This document shows positions 9,618-17,851 of a stretch of 64,000 nucleotides of DNA, piece by piece (positions within the stretch are counted from its first letter, which is position 1; every line of letters begins with the position of its first letter). The notes below the pieces were generated by a model that was not told where the DNA came from, ran no database searches, and saw nothing but the letters and a program-made list of their open reading frames with translations. Location: the NCBI GenBank assembly GCA_022508245.1, contig JAFLVO010000001.1, positions 620,001 through 684,000 on the forward strand, given 5' to 3'. The stretch is from Clostridiales bacterium. GTDB taxonomy: Bacteria > Bacillota > Clostridia > Christensenellales > Borkfalkiaceae. Made by a program: the position numbers and the translations under genes.

Positions 9618-9956
9618 TCAACAGCCGAGAAATTCAACTCCTTTCAGCATTACGTCGTTTACTGTGTCGTTTACAAGGCTGTAAAAAATTATTTTGCCCT
9701 GTCTGTCACACTTTACTATTCCGAGATTTTTCAAAAGTCTTAACTGATGTGAAACTGTAGTTTGATTTATGTCCAGAACTCTCGACAAATCGGTTACGCA
9801 CATCTCCGAAATTGCAAGTGCGGAAAGCATTCTTACTCTTGTCGGATCTGCGAATATCGAGAAAAAGCAGACTATGCTGTCAAGCACGTCGCCCTCCGGA
9901 ACATATTCTCTGACTAAATCTCTTGTGCGTCTATCTAAAAGCATTGTTTCCTGCAT
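9618..9956 (-). CDS. ArsR/SmtB family winged-helix repressor
   Basis: A 112-residue regulator with the winged-helix core FFSIFADPTRVRMLSAL, then ISEMCVTDLS and the recognition helix NQTTVSHQLRLLKNLG. The usual metal-sensing ELCVCDL motif has only one cysteine here, so it may sense a different metal set or another signal. The ATG is preceded at 6 bases by AGGAGG (9963-9968). It has its own strong promoter and follows an HMA-domain metal chaperone gene on the same strand; no P-type ATPase is present in the window. It probably represses its own promoter through the repeats just upstream. Confidence 0.9.
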   Translation of the reverse strand: MQETMLLDRRTRDLVREYVPEGDVLDSIVCFFSIFADPTRVRMLSALAISEMCVTDLSRVLDINQTTVSHQLRLLKNLGIVKCDRQGKIIFYSLVNDTVNDVMLKGVEFLGC

Positions 9957-9974
9957 ACGCGACCTCCTATAAAT

Positions 9975-10004
9975 ATTTTAAAGCCCCGTATGCAAATATG
10001 TCAA
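9975..10004 (-). promoter_or_regulatory. SigA-type promoter for the arsR gene
   Basis: The -35 box TTGACA (9999-10004) and -10 box TAAAAT (9975-9980) are separated by 18 bases and lie just upstream of an AGGAGG ribosome binding site at 9963-9968. Confidence 0.75.
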
Positions 10005-10020
10005 AGCGTTATAAAGTCTT

Positions 10021-10050
10021 ATACTGTCATAAAAGGACTAATACTGTCAT
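10021..10050. promoter_or_regulatory. Two direct copies of a 10-mer upstream of the arsR promoter (candidate operator)
   Basis: The 10-mer atactgtcat occurs at 10021-10030 and again at 10041-10050, exactly 20 bases apart, so both sit on the same face of the helix. Similarity extends to about 12 of 13 bases (ct.atactgtcat). They lie 17-46 bases upstream of the -35 box and overlap the end of the HMA gene. The position fits a regulator binding site. Confidence 0.5.
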
Positions 10051-10262
10051 TTTTGCTCAATTGACAAAAAAGTATAGCCCGCGTCAGCAATAATTTGCTC
10101 TATTTCCTCTTTTGATACCTCTTCCCTGCTACGAATTACTGCAATTTTCTTTTTAAATTTTACGTCAACCGATATGACGTTTTTAGCAACAGAAAGTTTT
10201 TCTTCCACTCTTTTGGCGCAGCGGTCGCAACACATGCCGTCAATATATACGATAGTTTTCAT
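10047..10262 (-). CDS. Heavy-metal-associated (HMA) domain protein, CopZ-like chaperone
   Basis: A 71-residue single-domain protein with the metal-binding motif GMCCDRC near the N-terminus (residues 9-15), matching the GMxCxxC loop of copper chaperones, and the expected beta-alpha-beta-beta-alpha-beta length. Such proteins carry Cu(I) or a similar soft metal in the cytoplasm. It sits 17 bases after the asparaginase gene and before an ArsR regulator. The partner exporter is not in the window, so the metal is inferred. Confidence 0.85.
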   Translation of the reverse strand: MKTIVYIDGMCCDRCAKRVEEKLSVAKNVISVDVKFKKKIAVIRSREEVSKEEIEQIIADAGYTFLSIEQK

Positions 10263-10279
10263 TTGATTTTGTCCAATTT

Positions 10280-11296
10280 CTATCTCAATTTTTCAAAAAA
10301 GCGGTTTGTGGAAAGTTCTTCCTGAATGTTTAATCCGGAACCGAGCGCAAGCAAGACCTTTACCGTCGCCATTTCAAAACTTATGTCGTAAGCTGCAGTA
10401 CATAAATCCGGAAGGCCAAGCGCACTCGAATATGTACGAGCAGCGCTATCGATTGTTGATATCACTACTTCTATGCCGAGCGACTTGCAATATGTTAAGA
10501 AATTTTTAAAATTTGCTTCTTTGCCCTCCGTACATACCGTACCGCTATGGTATAGCTGAACCATAACAGCCTTAGGTTTAACAGTTGTAAAGCGGTAAAA
10601 ATCAAAATTGAGAAGGGAATGCGCCTGAATAGTAACCAAATCCATGCAGAGCTTCTGTGCTTTGCAAGGTTTCCGAGTCTGTCTAAGCTGTTCGGGCGTA
10701 GGATTGCCTACTGCACAGTTATGCATAAACTTTCCGTCAACTATTTCGCCGTAATGTCTTTTTAAAATACTTTCGTACTCTCCGCTTATCTGTGCAGCGG
10801 AAATAAGCCTGCTTGCAAGGTGAATCTTGCAATTTTCATTGAAATTTTCAAAACTGACGAAAACTCCGCCGTAGTCAACACTCTCAATAAATGTAACGGC
10901 GCCCGCAAAATTTTCTACGCCTTTGCTGCGATTATCATCCAACGGATAGAGTGCGGAAACAAACACCACGGGAATTTGTATATCGCAGAAGATCTGACTG
11001 AAAAGGTTTGCAGTAAAACAGAGCGTATCCGTACCGTGTGTAACGATAATGCCGTCGTATTTACTTTTATCCACCCCTCTAACGCAATCCGCCATAATTT
11101 CAAGGTGAGCGGGCTGAACGTTTTCGCTTAAAATGTTAAGTGGACGAAGTTCATCGAAAGTAATATCACAGTCGAATTTCTCGCAATATTTTTCTATAAG
11201 AAGACTTTTACTCTCGTCTTTTAGGTCAACGACATCTCCGTTTGAACGCGAACCTATCGTACCGCCTGTAAAAATAACGCAAATTCTCTTTTTCAT
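10280..11296 (-). CDS. L-asparaginase (type I-like)
   Basis: A 338-residue enzyme with both catalytic threonine motifs: TGGTIG at residues 10-15 and HGTDT at 87-91. It hydrolyses L-asparagine to aspartate and ammonia. No signal peptide is visible, so it is cytoplasmic. It lies 9 bases downstream of asnS, so asparagine tRNA charging and asparagine breakdown may share a transcript. The bacterial type I/II distinction rests only on the missing signal sequence. Confidence 0.9.
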   Translation of the reverse strand: MKKRICVIFTGGTIGSRSNGDVVDLKDESKSLLIEKYCEKFDCDITFDELRPLNILSENVQPAHLEIMADCVRGVDKSKYDGIIVTHGTDTLCFTANLFSQIFCDIQIPVVFVSALYPLDDNRSKGVENFAGAVTFIESVDYGGVFVSFENFNENCKIHLASRLISAAQISGEYESILKRHYGEIVDGKFMHNCAVGNPTPEQLRQTRKPCKAQKLCMDLVTIQAHSLLNFDFYRFTTVKPKAVMVQLYHSGTVCTEGKEANFKNFLTYCKSLGIEVVISTIDSAARTYSSALGLPDLCTAAYDISFEMATVKVLLALGSGLNIQEELSTNRFFEKLR

Positions 11297-11305
11297 ATGT
11301 TTAAA

Positions 11306-12682
11306 TTAAAGACTCCCTACCGTTCTCGGATACAAAAGCGTATCCCTTATATTCTGAACTCCGGTAATATACATCAAAATGCGCTCAAGACCAAGTCCGA
11401 AACCGCTGTGGGTTACACTGCCGTACTTGCGCGTGTCGAGGTATTCGTTATAGGACTCAAGGGGCATACCGCGAACTATCATTGCATTTTTAAGTTTTTC
11501 AAGACTAGTTTCTCTCTCGCTGCACCCAATAATTTCACCTATACCGGGAACGAGCAGGTCAGTAGCTGCAACCGTCTTACCGTCGGGGTTTTGCTTCATA
11601 TAGAACGCCTTTATATCGGCGGGATAGTCGGTTACGAACACGGGCTTTTTAAAATACTCTTCGGTAAGATATCTTTCGTGTTCGGTTTGCAAATCACTGC
11701 CCCACTCTACTGGATATTTGAACTCCTTACCGGATTTTTTGAGCACTTCAACAGCATCGGTATAAGTAATTTTACCGAATTCGCTTGTAATTACGTGCTG
11801 AAGCTTTTCTTTTAACCCTTTTTCTATGCGTTCGTCAAAATAGTCCATCTCGTCAGGACAGTTATCAACAACGTATTTAATAATAAATTTAATGAAATCT
11901 TCAGCAATTTCGATAATGTCTTTAAGGTCTGCAAAGCAAACTTCGGGCTCAATCTGCCAGAATTCCGCCGCATGACGGGTCGTGTTGCTGTGCTCTGCGC
12001 GGAAGGTCGGTCCGAAGGTATAAATTTTGCCAAGCCCCATAGCTGCAACTTCGCCTTCAAGCTGACCGGATACGGTAAGACCCGCCTTTGCGCCGAAGAA
12101 ATCTCCGCCGAAATACTCCTCTTCGGTTTTGACTTTTGAATTCCAGGGCTGTGTAGTAACCCTGAACATTTCGCCCGCGCCCTCACAGTCGCTTCCTGTG
12201 ATTATGGGTGTATGCACATACTTGTAACCGTGCTCGTTGAAATATTTGTGTATGGCAAATGAAAGCTGATTTCTTACGCCGAAAACAGCCTCGAAATATT
12301 TAGTACGCGGACGGAGATGCGGAATAGTTCTCAAAAATTCAAGAGTATGATGCTTTTTCTGCAAAGGATAATCCTGCGGGCAGTCGCCGAGAACCTCCAA
12401 AGACGTTACGCTGATTTCATAGCCGTTACGCTCGGATACAATAAACTTACCCGTAACCATAAGCGAAGCACCCACGACAAGCGCAGGTTTAACTACATTT
12501 TCGGGAAGCGAATCCTTTTCGATTATAAGTTGAATATTTTTAAGCGAAGTTCCGTCGTTGAGCTCAATAAACGACACGCTTTTGGAGTCACGCCAAGTTC
12601 TTACCCAGCCGCAGACTGTTACACTCTCATCCGTAAACTTCTCGCCGTTCAAAAACAGCTCTTTTATATCGGTATGTTTCAT
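11306..12682 (-). CDS. asnS: Asparaginyl-tRNA synthetase
   Basis: A 458-residue class II enzyme with an N-terminal OB-fold anticodon domain (VTVCGWVRTWRDSK), class II motif 2 in TFRAEHSNTTRHAAEFW, and motif 3 in GFGLGLERILMYITG. Length and the GAGEMF region match AsnRS rather than AspRS. It attaches asparagine to tRNA-Asn. The ATG at 12682 has AGGAG upstream. I saw no T-box leader in the short gap to rpmF. Confidence 0.96.
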   Translation of the reverse strand: MKHTDIKELFLNGEKFTDESVTVCGWVRTWRDSKSVSFIELNDGTSLKNIQLIIEKDSLPENVVKPALVVGASLMVTGKFIVSERNGYEISVTSLEVLGDCPQDYPLQKKHHTLEFLRTIPHLRPRTKYFEAVFGVRNQLSFAIHKYFNEHGYKYVHTPIITGSDCEGAGEMFRVTTQPWNSKVKTEEEYFGGDFFGAKAGLTVSGQLEGEVAAMGLGKIYTFGPTFRAEHSNTTRHAAEFWQIEPEVCFADLKDIIEIAEDFIKFIIKYVVDNCPDEMDYFDERIEKGLKEKLQHVITSEFGKITYTDAVEVLKKSGKEFKYPVEWGSDLQTEHERYLTEEYFKKPVFVTDYPADIKAFYMKQNPDGKTVAATDLLVPGIGEIIGCSERETSLEKLKNAMIVRGMPLESYNEYLDTRKYGSVTHSGFGLGLERILMYITGVQNIRDTLLYPRTVGSL

Positions 12683-12702
12683 ATTAAAACTCCTTTCTAT
12701 AT

Positions 12703-12747
12703 AAACCGAAATACGGACCGCCTAAAGGCAGTCCGCAAATTTCAGTT
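12703..12747. terminator. Long imperfect hairpin between rpmF and asnS
   Basis: The sequence around 12713-12735 pairs as GGACTGCC/GGCGGTCC with loop TTTA on the minus-strand transcript, and the flanking AACTGAAAT/ATTTCGGTT extends the stem. Only a weak U-run follows on the minus strand, so it may act as a partial terminator or RNA processing site that lowers asnS relative to rpmF. Confidence 0.45.
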
Positions 12748-12933
12748 AGCTTTTTTTTCGTCTTGCGCAACTACTTCGACCTTGTCGTAGTAACCGCAAT
12801 TTTTGCAAACCTTATGAGCCTCTTTGAGCGAGTGACAATGAGGGCACTCCACAAGTGTGGGAACTGATGCCTTGTAGTTTGCAAACCTTTTATTTGTCCT
12901 GCTTTTGGACTGTTTTCTTTTAGGTACTGCCAT
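12742..12933 (-). CDS. rpmF: 50S ribosomal protein L32
   Basis: A 63-residue protein starting MAVPKRKQSKSRT, the typical L32 N-terminus, with a zinc ribbon formed by CPHCH and CKNCGYY. It is a structural protein of the large ribosomal subunit. It follows the DUF177 gene at 23 bases, the conserved yceD-rpmF arrangement. Confidence 0.97.
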   Translation of the reverse strand: MAVPKRKQSKSRTNKRFANYKASVPTLVECPHCHSLKEAHKVCKNCGYYDKVEVVAQDEKKAN

Positions 12934-12956
12934 TTTTCTTCACCTCTTTGAATTTT

Positions 12957-13355
12957 TTAGGTAACGTCAATACCTTTGCAGTCCTCTTTACAGAGTAAAA
13001 TATTGGGCTGACTAATAAGTATTGCATCGTTAACGGCGGTGTCCAATTTTATTTTGAATCCGTCGTAATAATAATTTTCTCCGTCGTTTTCGGGAACGAA
13101 CAAAACTTCCGACAAATAATCAACATTCTTTTCAGCTTTCTCAAGACAATAAGAGCATTGTCCCGAAATCAGGTAATTTAAGTTGAGTTTTATCTCAACC
13201 GAGTCGTCGTCGAAAATCTCATAATCGCCATGAATTCTTACTTTGCCTATTGAGCAAAGCGGAATCAAACAGATATCTGCAGGCGGGTCATAATCAAAAT
13301 CGAAACTACCGACGTATTTGCCTTGTATAATTAGTTTTTTAACTTCTAATTCCAT
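12957..13355 (-). CDS. DUF177 (YceD-like) protein, probable large-subunit rRNA accumulation factor
   Basis: A 132-residue protein with the DUF177 core, including GQCSYCLEKAEKN (usually CxRCLE) and a C-terminal CKEDCKG pair of cysteines. Members are encoded directly upstream of rpmF, as here, and are linked to 23S rRNA stability and ribosome assembly. No signal peptide. The function is taken from the family and context. Confidence 0.85.
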   Translation of the reverse strand: MELEVKKLIIQGKYVGSFDFDYDPPADICLIPLCSIGKVRIHGDYEIFDDDSVEIKLNLNYLISGQCSYCLEKAEKNVDYLSEVLFVPENDGENYYYDGFKIKLDTAVNDAILISQPNILLCKEDCKGIDVT

Positions 13356-13430
13356 ACCCGAGTTGACTGTAAAATTATATAATACCGCATTTTCTTTGTC
13401 AACTTATTTTCAATACGGTATTAACAATTT

Positions 13431-14636
13431 TTATAAAAGTTCGGCGGTTTCTCTCGCAATTACGAGTTCTTCGTTCGTAGGGATAACCAAAACCTTAACT
13501 TTACTGTCTTTCGTGGAAATTTCACGTATCGAACCGCCGCTTCTGCCTTCGTTTTCGTTGTTTGCATTATTGTCAAACTTAACGCCGAGGAACTCAAGTC
13601 CTTCGCAGACGTCCGCACGAACAGTAGGCGTATTTTCGCCGATACCCGCCGTGAATACTATGCAGTCAAGACCGCCCATCGCCGCAGCGTATGCGCCGAC
13701 GAATTTTTTGGTCTGATAAGCGAACATATCAAGAGCGAGTGAGCAACGTTCATTGCCCTGCTCCTCCCCTGCGAGTAAATCTCTGAAGTCGCTTGAAACG
13801 CCCGAAATTCCCGCAACACCGCACTTTTTATTGAGATAGTTTATTGCGTCTGCGTGAGAAAGACCCTTTTTCCTTGCAAGGAATTCAACTGCCGATGCGT
13901 CGATATCGCCCGAACGAGTTCCCATAAGCACACCAGCAAGAGGCGTAAAGCCCATGGTAGTATCTATACATTTTCCGCCGTCGACAGCCGAAATAGAAGA
14001 ACCGTTGCCGAGGTGACAGGTAACTATTTTAAGTGCGCTTGCGGGTTTACCGATATATTTAGCCGCTTCTGCCGATACAAATTTATGGCTCGTACCGTGG
14101 AAGCCGTACTTTCTTACTCCGTATTTTTTATAATCTTCGTAATCAATACCGTAAAGGTACGCCTTTTCAGGCATTGTTGCATGGAAAGAAGTATCAAAGA
14201 CGATTGCCATAGGCGTCTTGGGCATAACTTCCATACATGCACGAAGACCGGTTGCCGCCGCAGGGTTGTGCAAAGGCGCAAGCTCGAAGGTCTTTTCTTC
14301 CAAAGTTTTCAAAACTTCGGGGGTTACGAGCGTAGTCTTGTTGAAATATTCGCCGCTTGCAACCATTCTGTGACCGACTGCGCCTATTTCGTTCATCGAC
14401 TTGATAACGCCTATCTCGCCGTCGCTCAAAGCGTGTAAAACAAGCTCGATTGCAACCTTGTGGTTGGGTAAATCCTGTTCGTAAACTTTTTCGTTGCCGT
14501 TACCCTTAGCTTTTAAGAGCGAGCCGGGAATTCCTATTCTTTCACAGCCTCCTTTTGCAAGAACCTTTTCGGTTTCCATATCTATGAGCTGATATTTAAG
14601 GGACGAACTGCCCGCATTAACTACAAGAATTTTCAT
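13431..14636 (-). CDS. ackA: Acetate kinase
   Basis: A 401-residue enzyme starting MKILVVNAGSSSLKY, the acetate kinase signature, with further motifs FDTSFHATMP, HLGNGSS and FTAGIGEN. It makes ATP from acetyl phosphate and ADP, releasing acetate, and is the last step of acetate fermentation. It lies 15 bases downstream of pta, and a GGGAGGAG sequence precedes the ATG. Confidence 0.98.
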   Translation of the reverse strand: MKILVVNAGSSSLKYQLIDMETEKVLAKGGCERIGIPGSLLKAKGNGNEKVYEQDLPNHKVAIELVLHALSDGEIGVIKSMNEIGAVGHRMVASGEYFNKTTLVTPEVLKTLEEKTFELAPLHNPAAATGLRACMEVMPKTPMAIVFDTSFHATMPEKAYLYGIDYEDYKKYGVRKYGFHGTSHKFVSAEAAKYIGKPASALKIVTCHLGNGSSISAVDGGKCIDTTMGFTPLAGVLMGTRSGDIDASAVEFLARKKGLSHADAINYLNKKCGVAGISGVSSDFRDLLAGEEQGNERCSLALDMFAYQTKKFVGAYAAAMGGLDCIVFTAGIGENTPTVRADVCEGLEFLGVKFDNNANNENEGRSGGSIREISTKDSKVKVLVIPTNEELVIARETAELL

Positions 14637-14651
14637 TTTATTCTCCTCCCG

Positions 14652-15719
14652 TTATTCTGCCTGCAAAGCGGTAACTGCTACCGTTGCAACTATATCTTCC
14701 ACATCGCAGCCGCGCGACAGATCGTTCAAAGGCTTTGCAAAGCCCTGGCAGATAGGACCTATAGCCATATATCCGCCAAAGCGTTGAGCAATTTTATAGC
14801 CTATATTGCCCGCATTGATATTGGGGAATACGAATACGTTTGCATGACCTGCCACGAAAGAGTTAGGTGCTTTAAGCTGTCCAACTTCGGGGGCTACAGC
14901 CGCGTCAAACTGGAATTCGCCGTCGATTGCGAGGTCGGGAGCTGCAGCTTGTGCAAGCTCGGTAGCTTTCTGCATCTTGGGTACGGACTGAGTATATTTA
15001 TCGTCATTTCCGCTACCCTTCGTCGAGAACGAAAGCATAGCAACCTTGGGTTCGATTCCCGCAATATTTTTCGCCGTTTTTGCCGAAGAAATTGCAATAT
15101 CGGCAAGCTCTTCAGCTGTAGGCTCGATATTTATAGCGCAGTCTGCAAATACTGCAACGCCGTCGGGGTTGTAAGGATTTTCCTTATTGGGAGCTATCAT
15201 AATAAAGCAGCTGGAAACCGATTTGATGCCGGGAGCGGTTTTAATGACCTGCAAACCGGGGCGAAGTGTGTTTGCCGTGGAGTGGCACGCGCCCGAAACG
15301 TAGCCGTCTACGTCGCCGGCTTTAAGCATGAGAGCGCCGAACATGGTTCTATCCTTTGCCTGCTCCTTTGCATGTTCCTCGGTCATGCCCTTTGCCTTAC
15401 GAGCTTCGTAAAGAATTTTAGCATATTCTTCGGTTTTATCCGAAGTAAGAGGGTCTACAAGCGTAATACCCGTTAAATCAACGTCGGGAGCAACCTTTTT
15501 GCACTCCTTCTCATTCCCTATAAGCACTATCTTGGCAATACCCTGAGCCGTAATCTGTGCTGCAGCTTCAACTACACGCTTGTCTTCTCCTTCGCATAGC
15601 ACTATTGTCTTCTTGCGGCTAGCCGCTCTCTCTTTGATTTCTCTCAAAAGCGCGGGTGTACCGTTGATGGCGTCCACCATTTCGTGTCCTGCCTTTTTAA
15701 GTTTGTCCAAAATTGACAT
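14652..15719 (-). CDS. pta: Phosphate acetyltransferase
   Basis: About 355 residues of the short Pta type, with SCFIMI and DGEFQFDAA near the active site and a C-terminal NDLSRGC motif. It converts acetyl-CoA and phosphate to acetyl phosphate, feeding AckA. The ATG at 15719 is preferred; an in-frame GTG sits just before it at 15722, and AGGAGA lies 5-8 bases upstream. The N-terminus (about 22 residues, ILDKLKKAGHEMVDAINGT) extends before the usual Pta start and may be an added helix. Confidence 0.97.
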   Translation of the reverse strand: MSILDKLKKAGHEMVDAINGTPALLREIKERAASRKKTIVLCEGEDKRVVEAAAQITAQGIAKIVLIGNEKECKKVAPDVDLTGITLVDPLTSDKTEEYAKILYEARKAKGMTEEHAKEQAKDRTMFGALMLKAGDVDGYVSGACHSTANTLRPGLQVIKTAPGIKSVSSCFIMIAPNKENPYNPDGVAVFADCAINIEPTAEELADIAISSAKTAKNIAGIEPKVAMLSFSTKGSGNDDKYTQSVPKMQKATELAQAAAPDLAIDGEFQFDAAVAPEVGQLKAPNSFVAGHANVFVFPNINAGNIGYKIAQRFGGYMAIGPICQGFAKPLNDLSRGCDVEDIVATVAVTALQAE

Positions 15720-15757
15720 CACTTTCTCCTTAAAATACTTTATTTTTCCGACAAAAC

Positions 15758-15786
15758 ATTATATAATGATAGTCGAAACAATTCAA
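15758..15786 (-). promoter_or_regulatory. SigA-type promoter for pta-ackA
   Basis: Minus-strand -35 TTGAAT (15781-15786) and -10 TATAAT (15758-15763) with 17-base spacing. The box lies in the short divergent region between pta and tmcAL. Confidence 0.7.
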
Positions 15787-15827
15787 TTACTATTATATAA
15801 CAGTAATTTCCAGTTGTAAAGTTTATA

Positions 15828-16985
15828 ATGAATATTTGTGCAATAATTTGCGAATTTAATCCCTTTCATAACGGTCATAAGTATATTTTAGACCAAGCGA
15901 GGCTGCTCTCCGGGTGTGATCGAGTGCTGTGCATTATGAGCGGCAGTTTTACCCAGCGCGGCGATATTGCTATTTTGGATAAGTCAACCCGTGCCCGCCA
16001 CGCGATTTTAAGCGGTGCGGACTGCGTTATCGAACTGCCCGTCGCCTTTTCGGTTGCTCCGGCGGAAATCTTTGCAAAGGGTGCAATAAAAATTTTAAGC
16101 TCTATACCGGAGGTTAGCCATCTTGCTTTTGGTTGCGAGGACGACGACAAACAAGAATTTTTAAAAGCGGCACAAATTTTACTCAACGAGAGCGAACAAT
16201 TCAGGAAATTATTAAATAATAATCTTGACGAGGGAAACAGCTATATAAAAAGCTACTCGCAAGCGTTTAGAAGCGTCGACGGAAATGCAGAGCTTTTGGA
16301 AAAACCCAACAATATTTTGGGTCTTGAATATACTAAAGCTATATTGTCGGCAAATTGCAATATAGAAATATTGCCTATAAAGCGTAAGGGTGCAAAATTT
16401 AACGACGATGAATTGAAAAATAATTATTCTTCGGCGAGTGCAATACGGAATAATCTGACCTCTCCCCTTGCCAAAGATAACGTTCCTGATTGTGTTTACA
16501 CAGACTTAAATAATGCGACTGACGCGGAGAAGTTCAAATGGCAGGCGCGCTACGATTTGGTTTGCGCTAATCCAGAGAAGTTAAAAGGCATTTACGGTTG
16601 TAGCGAAGGGCTTGAAAACAGACTTATTGATATAGCAAAGGACTGTGACTACGACGAGATTTTGAAAAAATGCACCTCAAAACGATATTCGCAGTCACGA
16701 ATAAAACGCATAATGTGCGCAAATTTGCTTGGATCTTACGAAAACGACAGTAAATCTTTCTTAAATTCCGAACTCTATATTAAGCCTATTGCAGTAAAAA
16801 AAGAGTGTGCTGACGAAATCCTTTCCGCTCTTTCAAGGTCAAAATTCCCCGTAATTATTCGAGGACGGGATTTTGAAAAGCTATCAGCTTTGGGCAAAAA
16901 ATCCTTTGAACTCGATACAACAGCTTTCACGTTATATAACTTATTGAGCGGAAAATCAAATAACGACAATCTACTTTTAATATAA
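15828..16985 (+). CDS. tmcAL: tRNA(Met) cytidine acetate ligase TmcAL (YlbM-like)
   Basis: A 385-residue protein with the nucleotidyltransferase-like N-terminus ICEFNPFHNGHKY (HxGH) and SGSFTQRGD, then AFGCED. TmcAL uses ATP and free acetate to make acetyl-AMP and acetylates the wobble cytidine of elongator tRNA-Met. It is divergent from pta-ackA, the pathway that produces acetate. Its start codon overlaps a TATAAT-like sequence, so the true promoter is probably the TATTATATAA region near 15791. It ends in a strong shared terminator. Confidence 0.93.
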   Translation: MNICAIICEFNPFHNGHKYILDQARLLSGCDRVLCIMSGSFTQRGDIAILDKSTRARHAILSGADCVIELPVAFSVAPAEIFAKGAIKILSSIPEVSHLAFGCEDDDKQEFLKAAQILLNESEQFRKLLNNNLDEGNSYIKSYSQAFRSVDGNAELLEKPNNILGLEYTKAILSANCNIEILPIKRKGAKFNDDELKNNYSSASAIRNNLTSPLAKDNVPDCVYTDLNNATDAEKFKWQARYDLVCANPEKLKGIYGCSEGLENRLIDIAKDCDYDEILKKCTSKRYSQSRIKRIMCANLLGSYENDSKSFLNSELYIKPIAVKKECADEILSALSRSKFPVIIRGRDFEKLSALGKKSFELDTTAFTLYNLLSGKSNNDNLLLI

Positions 16986-17018
16986 AAAACGGTTTAGCAG
17001 TCTGCTAAACCGTTTTTT
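16984..17018. terminator. Bidirectional rho-independent terminator between tmcAL and the methyltransferase
   Basis: A 12-base perfect stem (16988-16999 with 17003-17014) and a three-base loop, flanked by A6 on the left and T6 on the right. It serves the two convergent genes. Confidence 0.92.
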
Positions 17019-17030
17019 GATTTTTGTAAC

Positions 17031-17825
17031 CTAATTCTTTTTAAAGATATCAAGCGCATGACTTGTAGAGCCGACCATATCTTCCCGCTCGCAAACAGCA
17101 AAGTGATATTTTAAATACAAGTCAAAAGTTTCATCGTCCAAATTATCTATTGCTTCCCGCATAAGTTGGGATAACCCGTTTGACGCGACGTAGTGCAAAC
17201 GCGTTACAGGAAATATTGACATCAATTTATCTATATTCTCTTTACGGACAAGTTCAAATAATTCTTTCGGCTCAGACTTTGTTGCAAACGTTTTTGGGTC
17301 AATCAATCCGTTTTTGATATATTCTTCAATACTGAACTTTTTACGATAAAAGCCTTCCTCTAACACACAGATGTCTGATATAACGTATGCGGCAAAAATA
17401 ACTCCGCCATGTTTTGTCACACGGATTGCCTCATTTAGTGCCTGAAGTTTATCCTCTTCTGTATAAAGATGGTACATCGGTCCCAAAAGCAGCGTAATAT
17501 CATATTGATTATCGGGAATAGCAGATAAATCAAGCGCGTTTCCTTGCCTAATAGAAACATTTTCGGTCGGTAGCGCATTTTTACGAAAAATTTCTATATT
17601 ATGTTCAACCAATTCTATCGCGTCAACTTTATATCCTTGCCTCGCTAATGCATGAGAATAACGACCAGTCGCCGCACCGATTTCAAGCACACAGTCGCTC
17701 TCTTTTATATATTTCTCAATATACCGCATGGTAGTAAGAAATTCCACTTTACCGTGCTTTGATGTAAGGCGATTGTCCTCGTCATAATTATTATAAAAAT
17801 TAATTATGTACTTGTTGGTTTCCAT
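17031..17825 (-). CDS. Class I SAM-dependent methyltransferase
   Basis: A 264-residue protein with SAM-binding motif I VLEIGAATGRYS (about residues 44-55), the acidic residue after strand 2 in VDAIELVE, and motif LLLGPMYHLYTEEDK that resembles the UbiE/BioC group. The substrate is not evident. It is cytoplasmic and separated by 26 bases from the upstream membrane protein gene. Confidence 0.85.
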   Translation of the reverse strand: METNKYIINFYNNYDEDNRLTSKHGKVEFLTTMRYIEKYIKESDCVLEIGAATGRYSHALARQGYKVDAIELVEHNIEIFRKNALPTENVSIRQGNALDLSAIPDNQYDITLLLGPMYHLYTEEDKLQALNEAIRVTKHGGVIFAAYVISDICVLEEGFYRKKFSIEEYIKNGLIDPKTFATKSEPKELFELVRKENIDKLMSIFPVTRLHYVASNGLSQLMREAIDNLDDETFDLYLKYHFAVCEREDMVGSTSHALDIFKKN

Positions 17826-17851
17826 ATTTTAATCTCTTTGTATTTAAAGTT

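Noticed and set aside
9618..11296. A copper resistance operon
   Set aside because: Only the regulator and an HMA chaperone are present; the next genes are asparaginase and asnS, and no P-type ATPase is visible.
12683..12741. T-box riboswitch before asnS
   Set aside because: The gap is only 59 bases and lacks the T-box sequence and specifier stem; it holds only a simple hairpin.
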